Counted from the first letter of the stretch, positions 12,553 to 25,478 are shown. The stretch: 64,000 bases of DNA from Bubalus kerabau (GCF_029407905.1 NC_073645.1:46501501-46565500), one strand, 5' to 3'. Program-made: numbers and translations. The notes: generated from the sequence alone by a model not told the origin.

Positions 12553-12750
12553 AGTGTTGGTCGCTCAGTCGTATCCGGCTCTTTGCAACCCCATGGACTG
12601 CAGACCACCAGGTTCCTCTGTCCGTGGGATTCTCCAGGCAAGAATACTGGAGTGGGTTGCCATTCCCTTCTCCAGGGATCTTTCCAACCCAGGGATTGAA
12701 CCCAGGTCTCCTGCCTTGCAGGTGGATTCTTTTACCATCTGAGCCACAGT
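12553..12750 (-). mobile_element. Bov-tA SINE
   Basis: On the plus strand the Bov-A body (GGTCGCTCAGTCGTATCC, CCAGGCAAGAATACTGGAG) is followed by the reversed tRNA head (CCAGGGATTGAACCCAGG, TTTTACCATCTGAGCCAC). I could not settle a target duplication. Confidence 0.9.
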
Positions 12751-15700
12751 AGTGGTCTACTCGCGAGTGGCTCGGCCAATAGCCAAGGTGGGGATGGGTT
12801 TTGGGTCTGTCGCTAGGGGGACACTGGGGTGGCGGCACCAGACAGGGAGCCAGGGAGACCTGGGCACCCCTCCCCCCATGTGGCCGTGGGCAGGCCCACC
12901 ACCCGGGCCTCACTCTCCCTACCCCTCAGCAGGGCGAGCAGAACCCACCTCAGAGGGACCCACGGGGAAGAAACAGGCGAGACGTATGAAGGCACGGTCT
13001 GGCTCTCAAGGGCTGGGCGAGTGGGAGGGGACCACAGCAGGCAGGTCTGGAACGCCCGTCATCCGGTCAGGGCCGGTGCTGGGTGGATCCTCCGGCTTGC
13101 GTTTTTGGCACTGACCAGCAGTGGGGCCTGAGGCTCGGCTGGTAAACCTCAGGGGCTGGGTTCCACCGGGCAGGCTCTCCTAGCTGCTCCCATCAATACC
13201 CATTCCAGAGCGAAGGCTGCCAGGTCACCTTGTGGACTCGGGAGAGACGGGTGCTCAGAGCCACTAAGGAACCCCAGGGACCCCAGGCACTAGCCACATC
13301 TCCCTTATTTGGAAAGAAGGGAAACTCTGGGGTGTGGATCCTAAAGCAAAAGGCTCATTATCTGACCAAAGGAAATATTTATGAAGCATTCAAAGATAAA
13401 AACATGCTGGGAGCTAGACACTGTGCCTAGCACCCAGCGCTAAGGTGCTCAGAGAAAGATCTTGGAAGGAAGGGACCTGAGGCCTTGGGTACCCGGCCCT
13501 CCCAAGCCCTGGGTCTCCAAGAGAGGGGCGTGTCTGGTCCATGGCCTTGCAGGGATTGGTGGGAAGGAAGGGGCGCTCCCACAGACAGGCTTCTGGTCCC
13601 TGGGGAAGGGCGTGGGGATGGCGGGCGGGGCAACGTGGCGGTGAGAGCGCATTTTCCACTTGGAGCAGAACAAACAGAAGTGAGTTACTGGAAGGCAGAC
13701 TCTGATTCATCTGCCCCAAGGGCCCTTCCGCCCCACGTGAGGCACGTGCTGGGGGAGAAAGCCCACGGCCTGCCATGTGCAGGAGGGGTCTCCTTTCCAG
13801 CCTGCAAAGAAGGGCGGCAGGAACCCATGGCCCCCAGTTACCGGCAGGGTCAGGGCTGGCAGAGCATGCACTGTGGCTGGGGTCGCAGGTGACTCGGTCT
13901 CCCTGTGGCTCTGACGTGCTGCTGTCCGCTCTGAATCCTGGGTCTGCCGGCCAGCGGCTCCAGAGGGCAGCCCGATGTCCCCACCCACCTACCCATGTTT
14001 GTCCCGAGGAGCCCCGCAAGCAGATTCACACCAGGGTCATCCTGGCTGCTCTTAAAAGTCAGACACACAGGAAGAGGCACAGAGATCTGTCTGACAACAG
14101 TCAAGGCTGACACAAGCCACAGGTCCCCAGAGAGCCAAGGTTACATAAGCCCAAGGTGCACAGTGGTCACAGCTTTTTGGGAAGTCTTTTGGTCGCTGAT
14201 GGTGACATGGAAGATGAACTCCAGGGCCCAGGACTGCTTCCCCAGACCCTTGGTCCAGCAGCCCATTCATAACTTCACCGCCACGTCGGACACTCCCAGC
14301 CAGACCCGTCCCCGTGTCCTGCCACGTATAGGCTGACAGGGCCGTGAGCAGCTCAGGGGCACAGTCAGCCCCATCTCCCAGCCACACGCCAGGACCCCCC
14401 ACGGCGATGCCCCCTCCCACACGGCAGGCAGCCCATTCTGACGCGGGGTGTTTCCACCGAGTTCAGGGTCTGCGCCAAGATTGGCTGGGCTGCTAAGGAA
14501 CCCCAGAGTCACAGCCCCCTTGGACGTCTATAGGAAAACCAGGGGCAGCTTTTTAGGAAAAGTGGACAGCTTTCCCCACTGAGACCTTCCATCCCCGGGC
14601 ACTTCGAGACCCATACAGGACGGAGGTGCTGGGGAAAGGGGAGTGGCGAGAAGCCTAGCAGAGGATTCGGAGAGACAGTCACTCCAGGAGATGAGCCATC
14701 GCCCTCTAGGGCACCACCCGGTTGGCAGAGCTGGGGCTGGGCCAGGCGTGAGTGCCTGCCCCTGCCCCCCGGGTCCGGCCCCAGCAGCTCCTGCCAACAC
14801 AGCAAGCCTCGGGGTGAGGGGGGTGGTTACTCGTGCCACCCCCCACCCCGCAACGTCCTGCTTCTCTGCCTAGCACTCTCTGCCCTGCTACCCAGGCTTC
14901 CAGGCTTGAGCACTGGCTCTGACGTGGTCTCTCTGCTCCTGCTGACCATCTGCCCACGTAAGCAGTGCTCGCGCACAGTAGGTGCACAGCACACAGCAAC
15001 AGGCCCAGAATGCATGGGACCCGTCTGAAAGGAATGGGGGTCCTGCTTCTATTTCTCCTGCTCCGCAGCACCGGCACAGTGCCCTGAACACAGCAGGTCC
15101 CCGGAGAGAGGAGTTGGACTGACAGATGGTGACAGAGATCCCCTTGAACATGGGTCCTACACGGGGAGCAAAACCAACCCAGGAGGAGGGGGCCAGCTTC
15201 TGCCTTGGGTCGGGGTGGGGGTGGGGAGACACAGACACGAGGGAGGTGGCGCTTTGGGGTTTTCACACATCAAATGCACGCCCCGACCTTGCAGGGCTGG
15301 CATGGAAGATGAACCACAGGCCCCACAAAGAAGAGTGTCCCAAATGAGCATGGCGGTGGGGGGCTCCCGGGAGCACGGCTGTGGCGCGGGCATTCCTGGG
15401 CACCGCAGCCCCAGAATGGAATGGTTCACTTAGACGACGTTACACAGCCAAACCAGCTCGCTGGGCTCATGTGCAAACTACTCACGAGGAGCAAGACCAA
15501 ACAATGGCAGGGCCCTGCCCCATCGGCAGGCCGGCTCCAAGTCCGCGGTGCGGGGCTGACACTGAAAGTGACTCTTGGGCTTGGACGGGCTGGAAACCAG
15601 CTGGCCACGCTGCACTCAGGGCAGCCAAGACAGTGGGCCCCCCGAATGGATGACGGGGCTGATTACATCACACGAGGCGTGGTGTCCGAGAGCATGGAGA

Positions 15701-16094
15701 GTGTTCGGCAATGTTAGACAGAGAACAGCATCACCACTGACGTGTGGTACGAGAGAATCAACACACTGGTCACAGGGCTGGGATCACACAGCCCTAGTAA
15801 GAATTCAGTTCTGTTTTGCCCAGGGCCAAGAATTTTGTGGTCAGCTTTCCTTTTGAAACCATGTCTGCTTTTCTCACTGGATAGAGTAAAAAACCAGTAC
15901 TAGGTGCGTGGATTTTCTGTTTCAGTAAGTACTATTCCTTTCACTTCTCTCTTTTAAAGGAACACATTCTCACTTCCTGTCATCACGGCACATGCAGTAT
16001 GTGCAAACCTGTGCAATCAATGGATTCCTGGACTGGAAGGGGCCTCGAGTGTCTCCATTCAGTGTTACGGGGGTTTAGAAAAAGGCCTGCAAGG

Positions 16095-16215
16095 ACCTAC
16101 ACCCGACACTCCAAGATAGGATCTCTGGGTGTAGATGTTGGAGGAATTTCACTTTCTGTATGTTTACATTTCTAAACTGTAATTTTTTTTTTACCTTCTC
16201 AACTTGCAAATTTTT
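16095..16215 (+). mobile_element. Probable L1-type 3'-end relic
   Basis: ATCTCTGGGTGTAGATGTTG, TTTACATTTCTAAACTG and a T-rich end resemble the terminal part of old L1 3' UTRs. The match is short and diverged. Confidence 0.45.
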
Positions 16216-16236
16216 TTTTACATGTATATATCAACT

Positions 16237-16412
16237 AGAGATTTGGGTTTGATCCCTGGGTTGGGAAGATCTTCTGGAGGAGAGGGCATGGCAACCCACT
16301 TCCAGTATTCTTGCCTGGAGAATCCCACGGACCAAGGGAGCCTGGTGGGCTACAGTCCGTAGGGTTGCACAGCGTCAAGACACGACTCAAACGACTCGGC
16401 ATACATGCACAC
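16237..16412 (+). mobile_element. 5'-truncated Bov-tA SINE
   Basis: The copy starts inside the tRNA-derived head at a B-box-like GGGTTTGATCCC, then the Bov-A body (CAGTATTCTTGCCTGGAG, GAGCCTGGTGGGCTACAG). A 7-base duplication ATCAACT is seen at 16230-16236 and 16413-16419. The copy is moderately diverged. Confidence 0.88.
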
Positions 16413-16544
16413 ATCAACTCTGTAGCCAGGAGAAACAATAAATAATGAATCTGGAAAAATTACCTGGGTTGATATACAACTGTTTGCCCCATTCCAACAG
16501 GAATATTGCTAACTGACATGAACCGGGTGTTACGTGCCGCTACA

Positions 16545-16655
16545 TCCTCAGTGCAAGACAGACATCATCTCGTTGAGCTCCCTATCACCACACCCATTTC
16601 ATAGACAAGGAGACCGAGGCTCAGGGTCCCACAGCTAGACCCACACCCAGCTCTC
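16545..16655 (-). repeat. MIR SINE relic
   Basis: CACCCATTTCATAGACAAGG, AGACCGAGGCTCAGGGTCCC and ACAGCTAGACCC on the plus strand match reverse MIR. Confidence 0.7.
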
Positions 16656-17524
16656 TGTCTGCTTCCAAAGGCCTCGCTCACAGCCAGCCTGCTCCACAGC
16701 TCTCTGGCAGACTTTAGGGCTCTTTCCCACCTGCCCCTTTTTCTGCCTGGCCATTGAAGGCAGCTGCTGTTCTCATCACTAATCTCAAGACCCACAAGAC
16801 TGGGTGGGCACTCTGGAGGTGCCTGAGAAGAACCAGGTCCGTGCCCACCCTCACCCACAGACTGTCCAGCACAAGGGAGAGGGGCAGGTCGGCACGAGTC
16901 TGGGGAGAGGGCTTTGCTAGACATTAAACTGCAGAAAACACTGCTGTGTTTGGAGATGGCGGTTCCTACTGGGCCAGCAGGGAGGCCTGGTCATCTTCTG
17001 TGCTGCCTGACAACGTGCCACCCCGGGAAGGCTCAGGACCAGAACCGAGGGTCACTCTGCTAGGGTCCCAGAGCACTGACCCTGGAAGAGATGTCAGCGG
17101 GTCCCCTTCTGCCCGCTGCCATGTGTCCAGCCCTGATCACACAGTAATGGTGCTTCTCGAGGCCACAGGGGTTGGCTCCACACGGCTGCTTTCTCTACCT
17201 CCCGGATATACAAGCTCAGGATGGAAGATGCTCCCAGTTGAGACCTGTTCGACAGTGCTGGACCTCAGAAAACCTCCTGCACAAGCCTGGCAGGACAAGA
17301 GTCCACTTGGGCCCACCCAGGAGACGGGCACGAAGGTGCTCGTACGTGCTCCTTGAAGGCTGCGGAGCAGGGAGGCAAGGGCACGGGCCACCCATGGCAG
17401 GACTCCAGAGCTGCATTCCTCCCCTTCCATGCCCCACTGCTTGGCTCCGCCTAGAAAACCTCCAGCCTTTGGACCCCTCCCTGCACCTCCCGAGTCCGGC
17501 TGCACACTAGCTCAGCACACGCTC

Positions 17525-17640
17525 TCGGCAAAACCACCTGGGTTCAAACCCCACACCTGCTGGGGGCAGGAGTGGGTGGGTGGGGGTTGGCTCTGTGGCC
17601 TGAGGCAAGTCACTCCTCGGGTCTCCGCTCCCGGGTCCCT
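17525..17640 (+). repeat. MIR SINE relic
   Basis: ACCTGGGTTCAAACCCCAC, GTGGCCTGAGGCAAGTCACTC and CTCGGGTCTCCG fit MIR. A G-rich expansion lies between them. Confidence 0.62.
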
Positions 17641-19002
17641 GGCAGTACCGGACGTGATGCTAAGAGCATCCACCTCCCGGGCTGGCATGAGCAGGGAGGG
17701 AGCTCTTACATAGCATCCAGAGTGGCACCCAGCCCACAGCGAGGCTGATGGAGGTATCTCTTCACTGCCACCCAGCGCTTCCCAGGGAGGAGCCTGGGAT
17801 GCTCCTGGGACCTCAGTTTAGCAGATGTCTCATGGCAGCTGACTGAGGACGCGTGTCTCTCCCCAGCGGGGGCTACACTTGCTGGCCACACACACCCTCC
17901 CCGGCATCCTGGACGCAGCAGCAGCTCAGCTCAGGGGGCTGAGGTTCATACAATTTGTCGTCTGTGAAGCTCAATTCTTGGGAAAAACCGTGAGCCCCTC
18001 AGTCTTCCTGCTCTCGACCATGAATATAGCAGGCTGTTCACTGCACGGTACCCCCCTGCTGACAAGCTGGGGGATGAGGGGACCTGCAGGGAGCAGCTTC
18101 TTCAGAGAGACGTGCACCTATGCCGAAACTGCCTCTCCCCATCTGCTCATGGCCGGCTGGCTTCACAGCAGGGCCGATGCCAGCCGCCGTGGTGGTGGAA
18201 GTGGCTCTTGGTCGCGCTAAGAACTTTCCAACCACATTCCTGGTCCCCGAAGGCGCTTCAGCCCAGGCCGCAGCCTCTTGGCTCCGAGGTCCGCCTTCGG
18301 ATTTCTCAGGCACGGGGCGGCCCCGGGACAGGCCGGCCTCTGTTGACTGAGCCTGTGTTGGAGGGGGGGCAGGCAGGATGGAAACCGCGGCCATCTGAGG
18401 CCCTTAAATGTCAGAGCCAGCCTTCCTGCCCTTATTTTCACAATGCTGTTCCAGACCCACCTCGCTGGGCCAAGTTCTGTCGCCACAGAGCTAATATCCT
18501 CTAGCAACTTCCGAGCTGGTTATCTGCCTCGGGGCCAGGACACCTCTGGCAGCTGGGAGGCTGCTGCGTCCCCAGCCAGCGCAAACTTTCCAGGGGTTTG
18601 TCCCGAGTGACGAAAACCCCTTGTATCTTGAGTTGTGTCCTAGCAGCTTGGGCAGAACAGCCTCACCCGAAATTCTTCGAGGGATGATGAGAACAGAGCC
18701 GGGGGAAGGGGTGAAAGCAGGAGGAAGTGAACCAGGCTCCCCGTGGCCGCACACTCTCCAAGCACGAGTGGCGGCAGAGACAGGAGGGTGGCGTGGAGGA
18801 GAGGAGATGGGAGCACTGCGGACTGGACCAGCAACCCAGCCAGCGCCTCCAGAGCCAGGCCGCTGCTGGGAGGAGGCGGTTTTTCATTTTCTTAAAAAGG
18901 TATCATGCTTTTGTGCATTGAGATACTGAACAGCTCGTCCTGACGCCAGGGCCCTGGTGAGCCAGAAGCAACCAGCTCTGGCAGCTCCCTGGCCAGCACC
19001 TC

Positions 19003-19145
19003 CTTCTTTTTTGTTGTGTGTGTGTGGTTTTTTTTTTTCAGCCATGTGTGGCTTTTGGGATCTTAGCTCTCCATCAAGGGATGGAACCTGGGCTCTAGCA
19101 GTGGAAGTGCAGAGTCCTAACTGCTGGACCACCAGGGGATTCCCA
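19003..19145 (-). mobile_element. CHR-type tRNA SINE
   Basis: On the minus strand the copy starts GGGAATCCCCTGGTGGTCCA, has a tRNA-like B-box region (GGTTCCATCCC) and ends in a poly-A/CACACA tail. It is a cetartiodactyl tRNA-Glu-derived SINE, older than the Bov elements. Confidence 0.87.
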
Positions 19146-20148
19146 GCGGCTTCTTCTCATGGCCCGCAAGGAAGGGGCCCCACAGGGGCCAAGTCTGCAG
19201 CCAGCAGGGCCTGAGACAGTCGGGGCGGGCTGCCTGACATCACCCCTCACATTCCTGACCGCCGCGATCACGGCGCAGGGCCCTCCTGGGGAACCCGCTC
19301 TCGCGAGAAGCTGCCAAACAAATGCCGGTCGAGCTTTCCGAATGGGGAAACTGAGGCACGGGGTCATCTCCGTTAGGGGCTGCTCACAGTCTTTGAGAGA
19401 GACAGACAGTGAACGCTGCTGGCTTTGAGAACCACGTGGTCTCTCTTGTGACGTGGAAGCAGCCACAGGCCGCGGGCATGGCTGTGTGCCGCTCAAACTC
19501 AATTTGCAAAAGTGGCTAACAGGAGTTTGCTGACCCCGGTCTACATGGTTGGAGGTGACAGCTGCTAGCACTCCTGGAGGCACTGGCTGATTACTGCGGG
19601 GCACCACTGAACCCTCAGCATCCCAGGGGTGCTCTCAGCAGAGTGCTAGTTAGAATAGCAAATCTATTATTATAAACCGTTACGTCACATCCCACATAGG
19701 ACTCAACAGACACTGGGCCTCCGATCCCCTGAGGTTCCGCTCTGGGACAAGGGTGGTCCCTGCAGAACCCCTGGCACAGGGTCAAAGACTGAGGGTCAGG
19801 GAGGCCCAGGCAGAGAGGGGCTCACGACCACCCTCTGTCCCACCAGTAACCACAAGGAAGAAGAGAAACCGGGCAGACTGGGGGCAAAGGGGAGGCCCCC
19901 TGCCCTGAAGGTCTGGCCTTCACAGGGGCCCCGCAGGGAATCCTGAGACCTGGGGCAAGGACAGACTCTGCCCGCATCGTCCCTCCTCCCTACTGGCTGG
20001 CTCTGGATGAGTCTCACGGGACCAGCCTGCACTGCGGGGTAGCCCGAGGGCTGGGGCAGTTGGGAAGGTCCAGGGAGGAGGGGGCTGTCTTTTTCCCCCA
20101 CACCAGCCTCTCACACTAAGCCTTAGGTACTTCTTCAGAAGCCTGGGG

Positions 20149-20262
20149 CTGGGCTTCCCTGTGGTCAGCATGGCATACTTCCAATGCAGAGGGCGCAGGT
20201 TTGATCCCTGGCCAGGGAACTAAGATCCCACATGCCGGGAAGTGCAGCCAAAAAGAAAAAAA
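20149..20262 (+). mobile_element. CHR-type tRNA SINE with 10-bp duplication
   Basis: The head CTGGGCTTCCCTGTGGTCAG, B-box GGTTTGATCCC, GGGAACTAAGATCCCACATG and an A-rich tail are present. Perfect duplications AAGCCTGGGG lie at 20139-20148 and 20263-20272. Confidence 0.9.
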
Positions 20263-20739
20263 AAGCCTGGGGTTCCTCTTGCAGGTCCATGGGCTTCATC
20301 AAGGCCACCATCAGTGTCCCCACTTAGGCACTTGTTCAGTGCCATGACTTCGACCTGAAGTTTCAGATCTCTGTGATATTCCAGGTTTAGCCTACTTCTT
20401 CTAGGATGCTGACAACTCCGTCTAGACAGCCCCAACAGCTGGCACAGCAGGGACAGGTCAGGCTTCCCTCAAGATGTCACGTGAGACCCCAGCTGCCGCC
20501 CCAAGACTGGGCCCTGACCCCTGAGCCTGGCCACTGTCCTGTCCTAAGCAGAGCCCTGAGCGCCCAGGACCAGGCTTTCCCCCCACAGGCCCATCACAGC
20601 CGAGGAGGGAAGACTCGCGCTGAGCTCCAGTCTCTGCTGGCCCTAACCCCCCCATGGACACCTGAGATGATGGAATGGGCCTGGCACCCCGAGTCCCACC
20701 TTGACCCCCCGACAAATGCGAGAACCTGGACCGCACAGC

Positions 20740-20845
20740 CCCACCATGCCTAACCTTGTGAGCTTGGCTGCCACTCTGAATGTCGGTTTTTTCTTCTGCA
20801 AAATGGGAAGAGCAATCTTCACTTTTGGGGACTGTAATCATGACA
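20740..20845 (+). repeat. MIR SINE fragment
   Basis: TAACCTTGTGAGCTTGGC, CGGTTTTTTCTTCTGCAAAAT and GGGAAGAGCAATCTTCAC resemble the sense MIR core. Confidence 0.45.
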
Positions 20846-21479
20846 CCACGTGACTACATGAACCCAAGCCCCCTGCTGGTCCGTGGAGGGCGGAAACACA
20901 GGCAGAGTGCACGCACACTGTCGCACACGGCAAGAGTCAGCAGTGTGTCTTATCCTCACGTGCGGACCCAAGTTTCAAAGGGTGGGGCTCAGGCCACACA
21001 AGGTGCAGGGCTCCGGCGAACGGGTCTCAACATGAAGGGACAGCGTGGACAGCAGTCTGACCAGACAGGTGACCCAAACTGAGGCAGGAGGTCCCATCAT
21101 CTCACTGCTCAGGAGGGTCGCCTCTGGCCTCCTTGGCTCCTGAGAGGACAAGGAAGGCCTTTCTGACTCAGTTTGCTTCCCAAAGGACACACTAGGTCAT
21201 CCTCCTTTTTCCCTGATGAACTTCCCTGTCTGGTGGGGGGAGGAAGCACTCACAGGGTGGCCTTGCAGAGGTTAACTCAGCCAGCGGCTTCCCCGTCTCC
21301 TCCAGGCCCTGGACACTCAGGCCTAGAGGAGCCAGGCAAGGAATTCCCCAAAAGGCCCTGGGCCCAAAGCAGTTCACGCTGCATGACTGGGACTCCAACA
21401 GCCCCCCATCTCCATGAGGGCCACTAAATACACAGGCACCAGCCTTCTCTGTCTGCCCTGGGGGCTCCCTGCAAACCTA

Positions 21480-21640
21480 CCCCCAGCCAGACAGAGCTCT
21501 AAAACCCCACCGTCCTGTTCAGAACTGTCCTTGGCTCCCGATGGCATCCAGAACAAGGTCCCAACGCTCCACGCGCCATCCCAACCACAGCTCCAGCCAC
21601 ATGGGTCGGTTTCCGGTCAAGGGAGCATCTTGGGGCCCTG
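21480..21640 (+). mobile_element. Probable L2 relic
   Basis: GAGCTCTAAAACCCCACCGT, CTTGGCTCCCGATGGCATCC and AGAACAAGGTCCCAACGCTC parallel the L2 arrangement seen at 28.97 kb, more diverged. Confidence 0.5.
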
Positions 21641-21929
21641 TGTCTGCTCTGCCCTCCAGCAGAGGCGTGGTCTGAGGAGGGGCTTGGGTACCAGGCCTAG
21701 GCCCACCAGGGAGCATCGCGGCTCCCCTGAGAAGGAGCGGAGAGCCCTGCACACATCACGGCAAACCCACCAGGCATCCCTGGTCCTGACTGCTGGATTC
21801 CTGGAGCACTCCAGAGAGTGCATCAGGTGCCAGGGAGGGTCCTTACAGCGGTCATCATCCTGTTTTAAGCCCAACAACAGGCACTACGGATCCTATTTAA
21901 CCAGAAAAAAAGACCAAGGCACAGAGGGC

Positions 21930-22238
21930 TGGGCTTCCCTCATAGCTCAGCTGGTAAAGAATCTGCCTGTAATGCAGGAGACCCCGGTTCGATTCGTGGG
22001 TCAGGAAGATCGGCTGGAGAAGGGATAGGCTACCCACTCCAGTATTCTTGGACTTCCCTTGTGGCTCAGCTGGTAAAGAATCCACCTACAATGCAGGAGA
22101 CCTGGGTTCAATCCCTGCATTGGGAAGATCCCCTGGAGAAGGGAAAGGCCACTCCAGAATTCTGGCCTGGAGAATCCCATGGACTGTATAGTCCATGGGG
22201 TCACAAAGAGTCAGACACAACTGAGTGACTTTTACTTT
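21930..22238 (+). mobile_element. Tandem-headed Bov-tA SINE (two tRNA-Glu-like heads)
   Basis: Two successive tRNA-Glu-like heads, each with TAGCTCAGCTGG or TGGCTCAGCTGG and a GGTTCGATTCG or GGTTCAATCCC B-box, precede the Bov-A body ending in AAGAGTCAGACACAACTGAG. Perfect duplications CACAGAGGGC lie at 21920-21929 and 22239-22248. The polymerase III promoter boxes are largely intact. Confidence 0.93.
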
Positions 22239-22924
22239 CACAGAGGGCAGAGCTACGAGCACCGGTCAAAGTCTGTAGGTTTCTATGTGATCAAGTGTTG
22301 ATGCTGTGACTTCCAGAAGGCTGGGGTGGAGCGTCCCCATCTCCTGCTGCAGCCCTGGAGCCTCCAGGGGCCCGACATACAGCAGGAGCTTGGCCAGCAG
22401 TGGCTGAATGAAGAGATGAGTCCAGAACTTGAACCCAAACCCCCAGAGGACACGACTACCTCACCAGCTTGCAGGTGGCTGCCTAGATACACTTGCTCCC
22501 ACCTGACCCTTCTGCAGCCTGCAGGCTCCTTAAAGGTGCGGCTGGGTCTTCTGCGTGCTGAGCCCCTGAGCCCCTGCTCCAGGCCCTTGCACAGAACTGG
22601 CACCCCGTCACTGCATGCCGATTGGAATCAGCTCACAGGGTTGTTGCTACCTGGAGTCTGAGGGCCCAGAAGGTTCCCATGGTGGGTGGGGCCCTGTCTG
22701 AAGTTCCCAGGCTGCTGAAGCTACAGGCCCCACTTTCCTATAGGTCCACCCTGGCAAGAGGGTGCAAACTACAACCATAAATACAATTTCCTAGGAAGAA
22801 TGTGGTCAGGAGGCTGCCAAGCTCCAGGGACAGGACTGCTCAGGAACCACACTCTGCCCCAGGCCGGTCCACACCTGCCCTTGCACCCCACGGCATGAGT
22901 GCTGGGGGGCCAGGTGGCCCACTT

Positions 22925-23197
22925 CCAAGTGCACACAAGAGGAGCCACTAGCCCCCTGGGGCCACCGGGCATTGGACGTGTGGCCAGTCCCGCTGGGATG
23001 TGTAGTAACCGTAACACACGTGCTGTACATGGAAACTTGGTATACTGAAAATGAGCACACGTCCCTACTAATGACTGACTTCTACTGATTGCATGTTGAA
23101 ATGACACTGTTTTGGATACACTGAGTTAAATAAAAGATGTCATTAATTTTACCTATTCATTTTTTCTTTTTAACTGTGGCTACTAGCAAGTTGAGAC
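22925..23197 (-). mobile_element. Ancient hAT-type DNA transposon relic
   Basis: On the minus strand this reads CTAGTAGCCACAGTTAAAAA, a TTTATTTAACTCAGTGTATCC segment, TCATTTCAACATGCAATCAG, and ends near GGGGGCTAGTGGCTCC. This matches a non-autonomous hAT family whose ends read 'chance of gaining/losing' GTAGCCAC and GCTAGTGGCT. I do not assign a specific name. BovB was inserted at its right edge. Confidence 0.6.
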
Positions 23198-23604
23198 CTG
23201 GACCATAAAGCAAGCTGAGCGCCAAAGAATTGATGCCTTCAAACTGTGGTGCTGGAGGAGACTCTTGAGAGTCCCTTGGACTGCAAGGAGATCCAACCAG
23301 TCTATCCTAAAGGAAATCAGCCCTGAATATTCATTGGAAGGACTGATGCTGAAGCTGAAGCTCCAATACTTTGGCCAGCTGATACAAAGAGCTGATTCAC
23401 TGTAAAAGACCCTGATGTTGGGAAAGATTGAGGGCAGGAGGAGAAGGGGACAACAGAGGATGAGATGGTTGGATGGCATCACTGACTCAATGGACATGAG
23501 CTTGAGCAAACTCCGGGAGACGGTGAAGGACAGGGAAGCCTGGCATGCTGCAGTTCATGGGGTGGCAAAGAGTCAGACATGACTGAGCGACTGAACAACA
23601 ATAA
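23198..23604 (+). mobile_element. BovB LINE, 5'-truncated 3' end
   Basis: This is the 3' end of the RTE-class BovB retrotransposon. It encodes a degraded C-terminal piece of the polyprotein (RIDAFKLWCWRRLLRVPW and REAWHAAVHGVAKSQT readable in frame) before the ACTGAGCGACTGAACAAC end. The frame is broken by a TAA in ATTCACTGTAAAAGACC near 23402 and by further stops near the end. The copy is therefore dead and heavily 5'-truncated. It abuts an older hAT-like relic. Confidence 0.93.
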
Positions 23605-25478
23605 CCAGAAATTTTTAAATAATCAGAAATTTTAAAATTTGAAATAATTTAAAACAACGGCTCATATTCTGTTTCCACTGCATGGAGCTGAGATTCAGTT
23701 ACAACCTGTAAAATGGATAAGATGTGTTGATCTCACAGGGCTGTCTTGAGGAGAACATTCGATGGGTGAGTTTCTCCTGCAAACCTGCTCCCACCTCACC
23801 TGCCCAGAGTCAGCAGGTAACCCACAAGCACCCGCCCTCCCCACCCTCCATTCCAGCCTCCCAGCCCCTCTCAGGCCTCCTGGCAGCCTGCTGCTTCCTT
23901 CTCTGGGCTGCCCATCAGGCTAATGGTAAAACTTCAAGGTCACAAGCAGTAACAAGTCAAAGAAATACCAGTGACGACAGGAGTGACCACATTGATCCGG
24001 GGCCAGCACCTCCAGAGGGTGTCTGTACACCCAGCCAGCTCCAGGTGCCCCCAGAATTTCAAAGACCACAGCGCACAGCAGAGGTCACAGAGGCCCAGAG
24101 AAGGACAGTGACGCGCCTAGGGCCCCCCAGCTGGCGAGAGTTACCCCGCCATGCCTCGCCAGGTCCAGAACCCACCTTTCCACCGCCCACTGGCCACGGT
24201 GTCGGGGAGGACATGGGCACAGTGTTTGCTCACGGGCTCCCTGCGTGCATCATGCTGAAGTTCTGCTGTCTCTGCTGAGTGACACAATCAACCTCACATC
24301 GTCTCAGACGCCATGGCCCTCCTCTCACCAAACAGTTAATGCTGCATAATCAGCCTACCTCGGCTGCAATGCTCACCCCCAACATGCTGCCGGTGCCACA
24401 CCTGCCCGGGCTGGCTCTAAACCCAACAAAAAAGGGTCTTCTCTGTTGCTGGCTCCCCAGCCTGCGTACTTGTTCCGTTTCTATCTGCCATCAATTCTTG
24501 GAAACTTCCATTGTTCAAGACTGTTCCAGATTAACGTGAGATGGAACTTCTCCAGGTGGATCAGGCCTGTTTAAAGCTTGTTCCAACTACCGAGGGGTAG
24601 TCGGAGGGTGTGCGGGCCCGGCCCTGGGTCCCAGCGGGGACCCGTCCTTCCAGAGGGGACACGTGATGGGAGAAGACCCAGGATGCCCATGAGGGCCCTG
24701 CCCTGGTCTCGGGACCTTCCCGGGGTGCCCACATGAGAAAGGGGCAGACAAGGAATCAGGGTGATGAGGCGAGAAGAGCCCCTTATGTGAGTGTGAGCAC
24801 AGCCCCTGCCTGGTTGGGCCATCAGCACAGCAAACCCTCAAGGTCACCTTGCACCTTGTTCGCCAAGTCATTTCAGGAAGGGGTTTGCCGGGAACCTCCC
24901 TTCCGGGACACAGAAGGCCCATTTCTCAGGCCCCTTCTCTCCACGTCCAGGCCTGCCCACCATTTCAGAGGGTGAGTGAGACTCCAGGAGGGATGGGAGA
25001 GGAGTGGCCAGGGGCCTGTGTCCAGGACAGCCTGGCTGGGGGTCAGAGGGCATGCCGGCCAGGCCCGGGGCTGGGGCAAGTGCAGGACTGGCCGCCACGC
25101 CCGCCCTTCCCAGGAGACGAGTCACTCTGGGGATGAGGGGGTGGCAATGGCCAAGGGCTTAGAGATCCCCCAGCAAATCTCAGGAACAGGTAACGAAGGC
25201 TCTGCTTCGGGTGCTAAGAGGACGCTTTCAGACTGGAGATGGGTCCACCTGCAGGACCTCCCCTGGGCACGGCTGAGCCAGACCGAGGGCCTGTCTCCCG
25301 TGTGCTCCAGCCCTGCACCGAAGAAGGATATGGATCCCGATACTGTGGAAGGATCACAACAGCTGTGCTGCAGTCCTCGGGCAGAGTGGAAACAGCCTCT
25401 GAGGGAGGCCCTGGTGCTGAAACCTCGGTGCCCTGGTTTTCCAGCCAGAAAACTCACAACTCGAGAAGACAAAGCTGG

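Noticed and set aside
21935..22120. tRNA-Glu-like sequences with A and B boxes
   Set aside because: They are heads of a Bov-tA SINE with target duplications, not functional tRNA genes.
23183..23509. 108-codon minus-strand frame
   Set aside because: Antisense of the BovB LINE end; the biological strand of that element is plus, and its own frame is broken.
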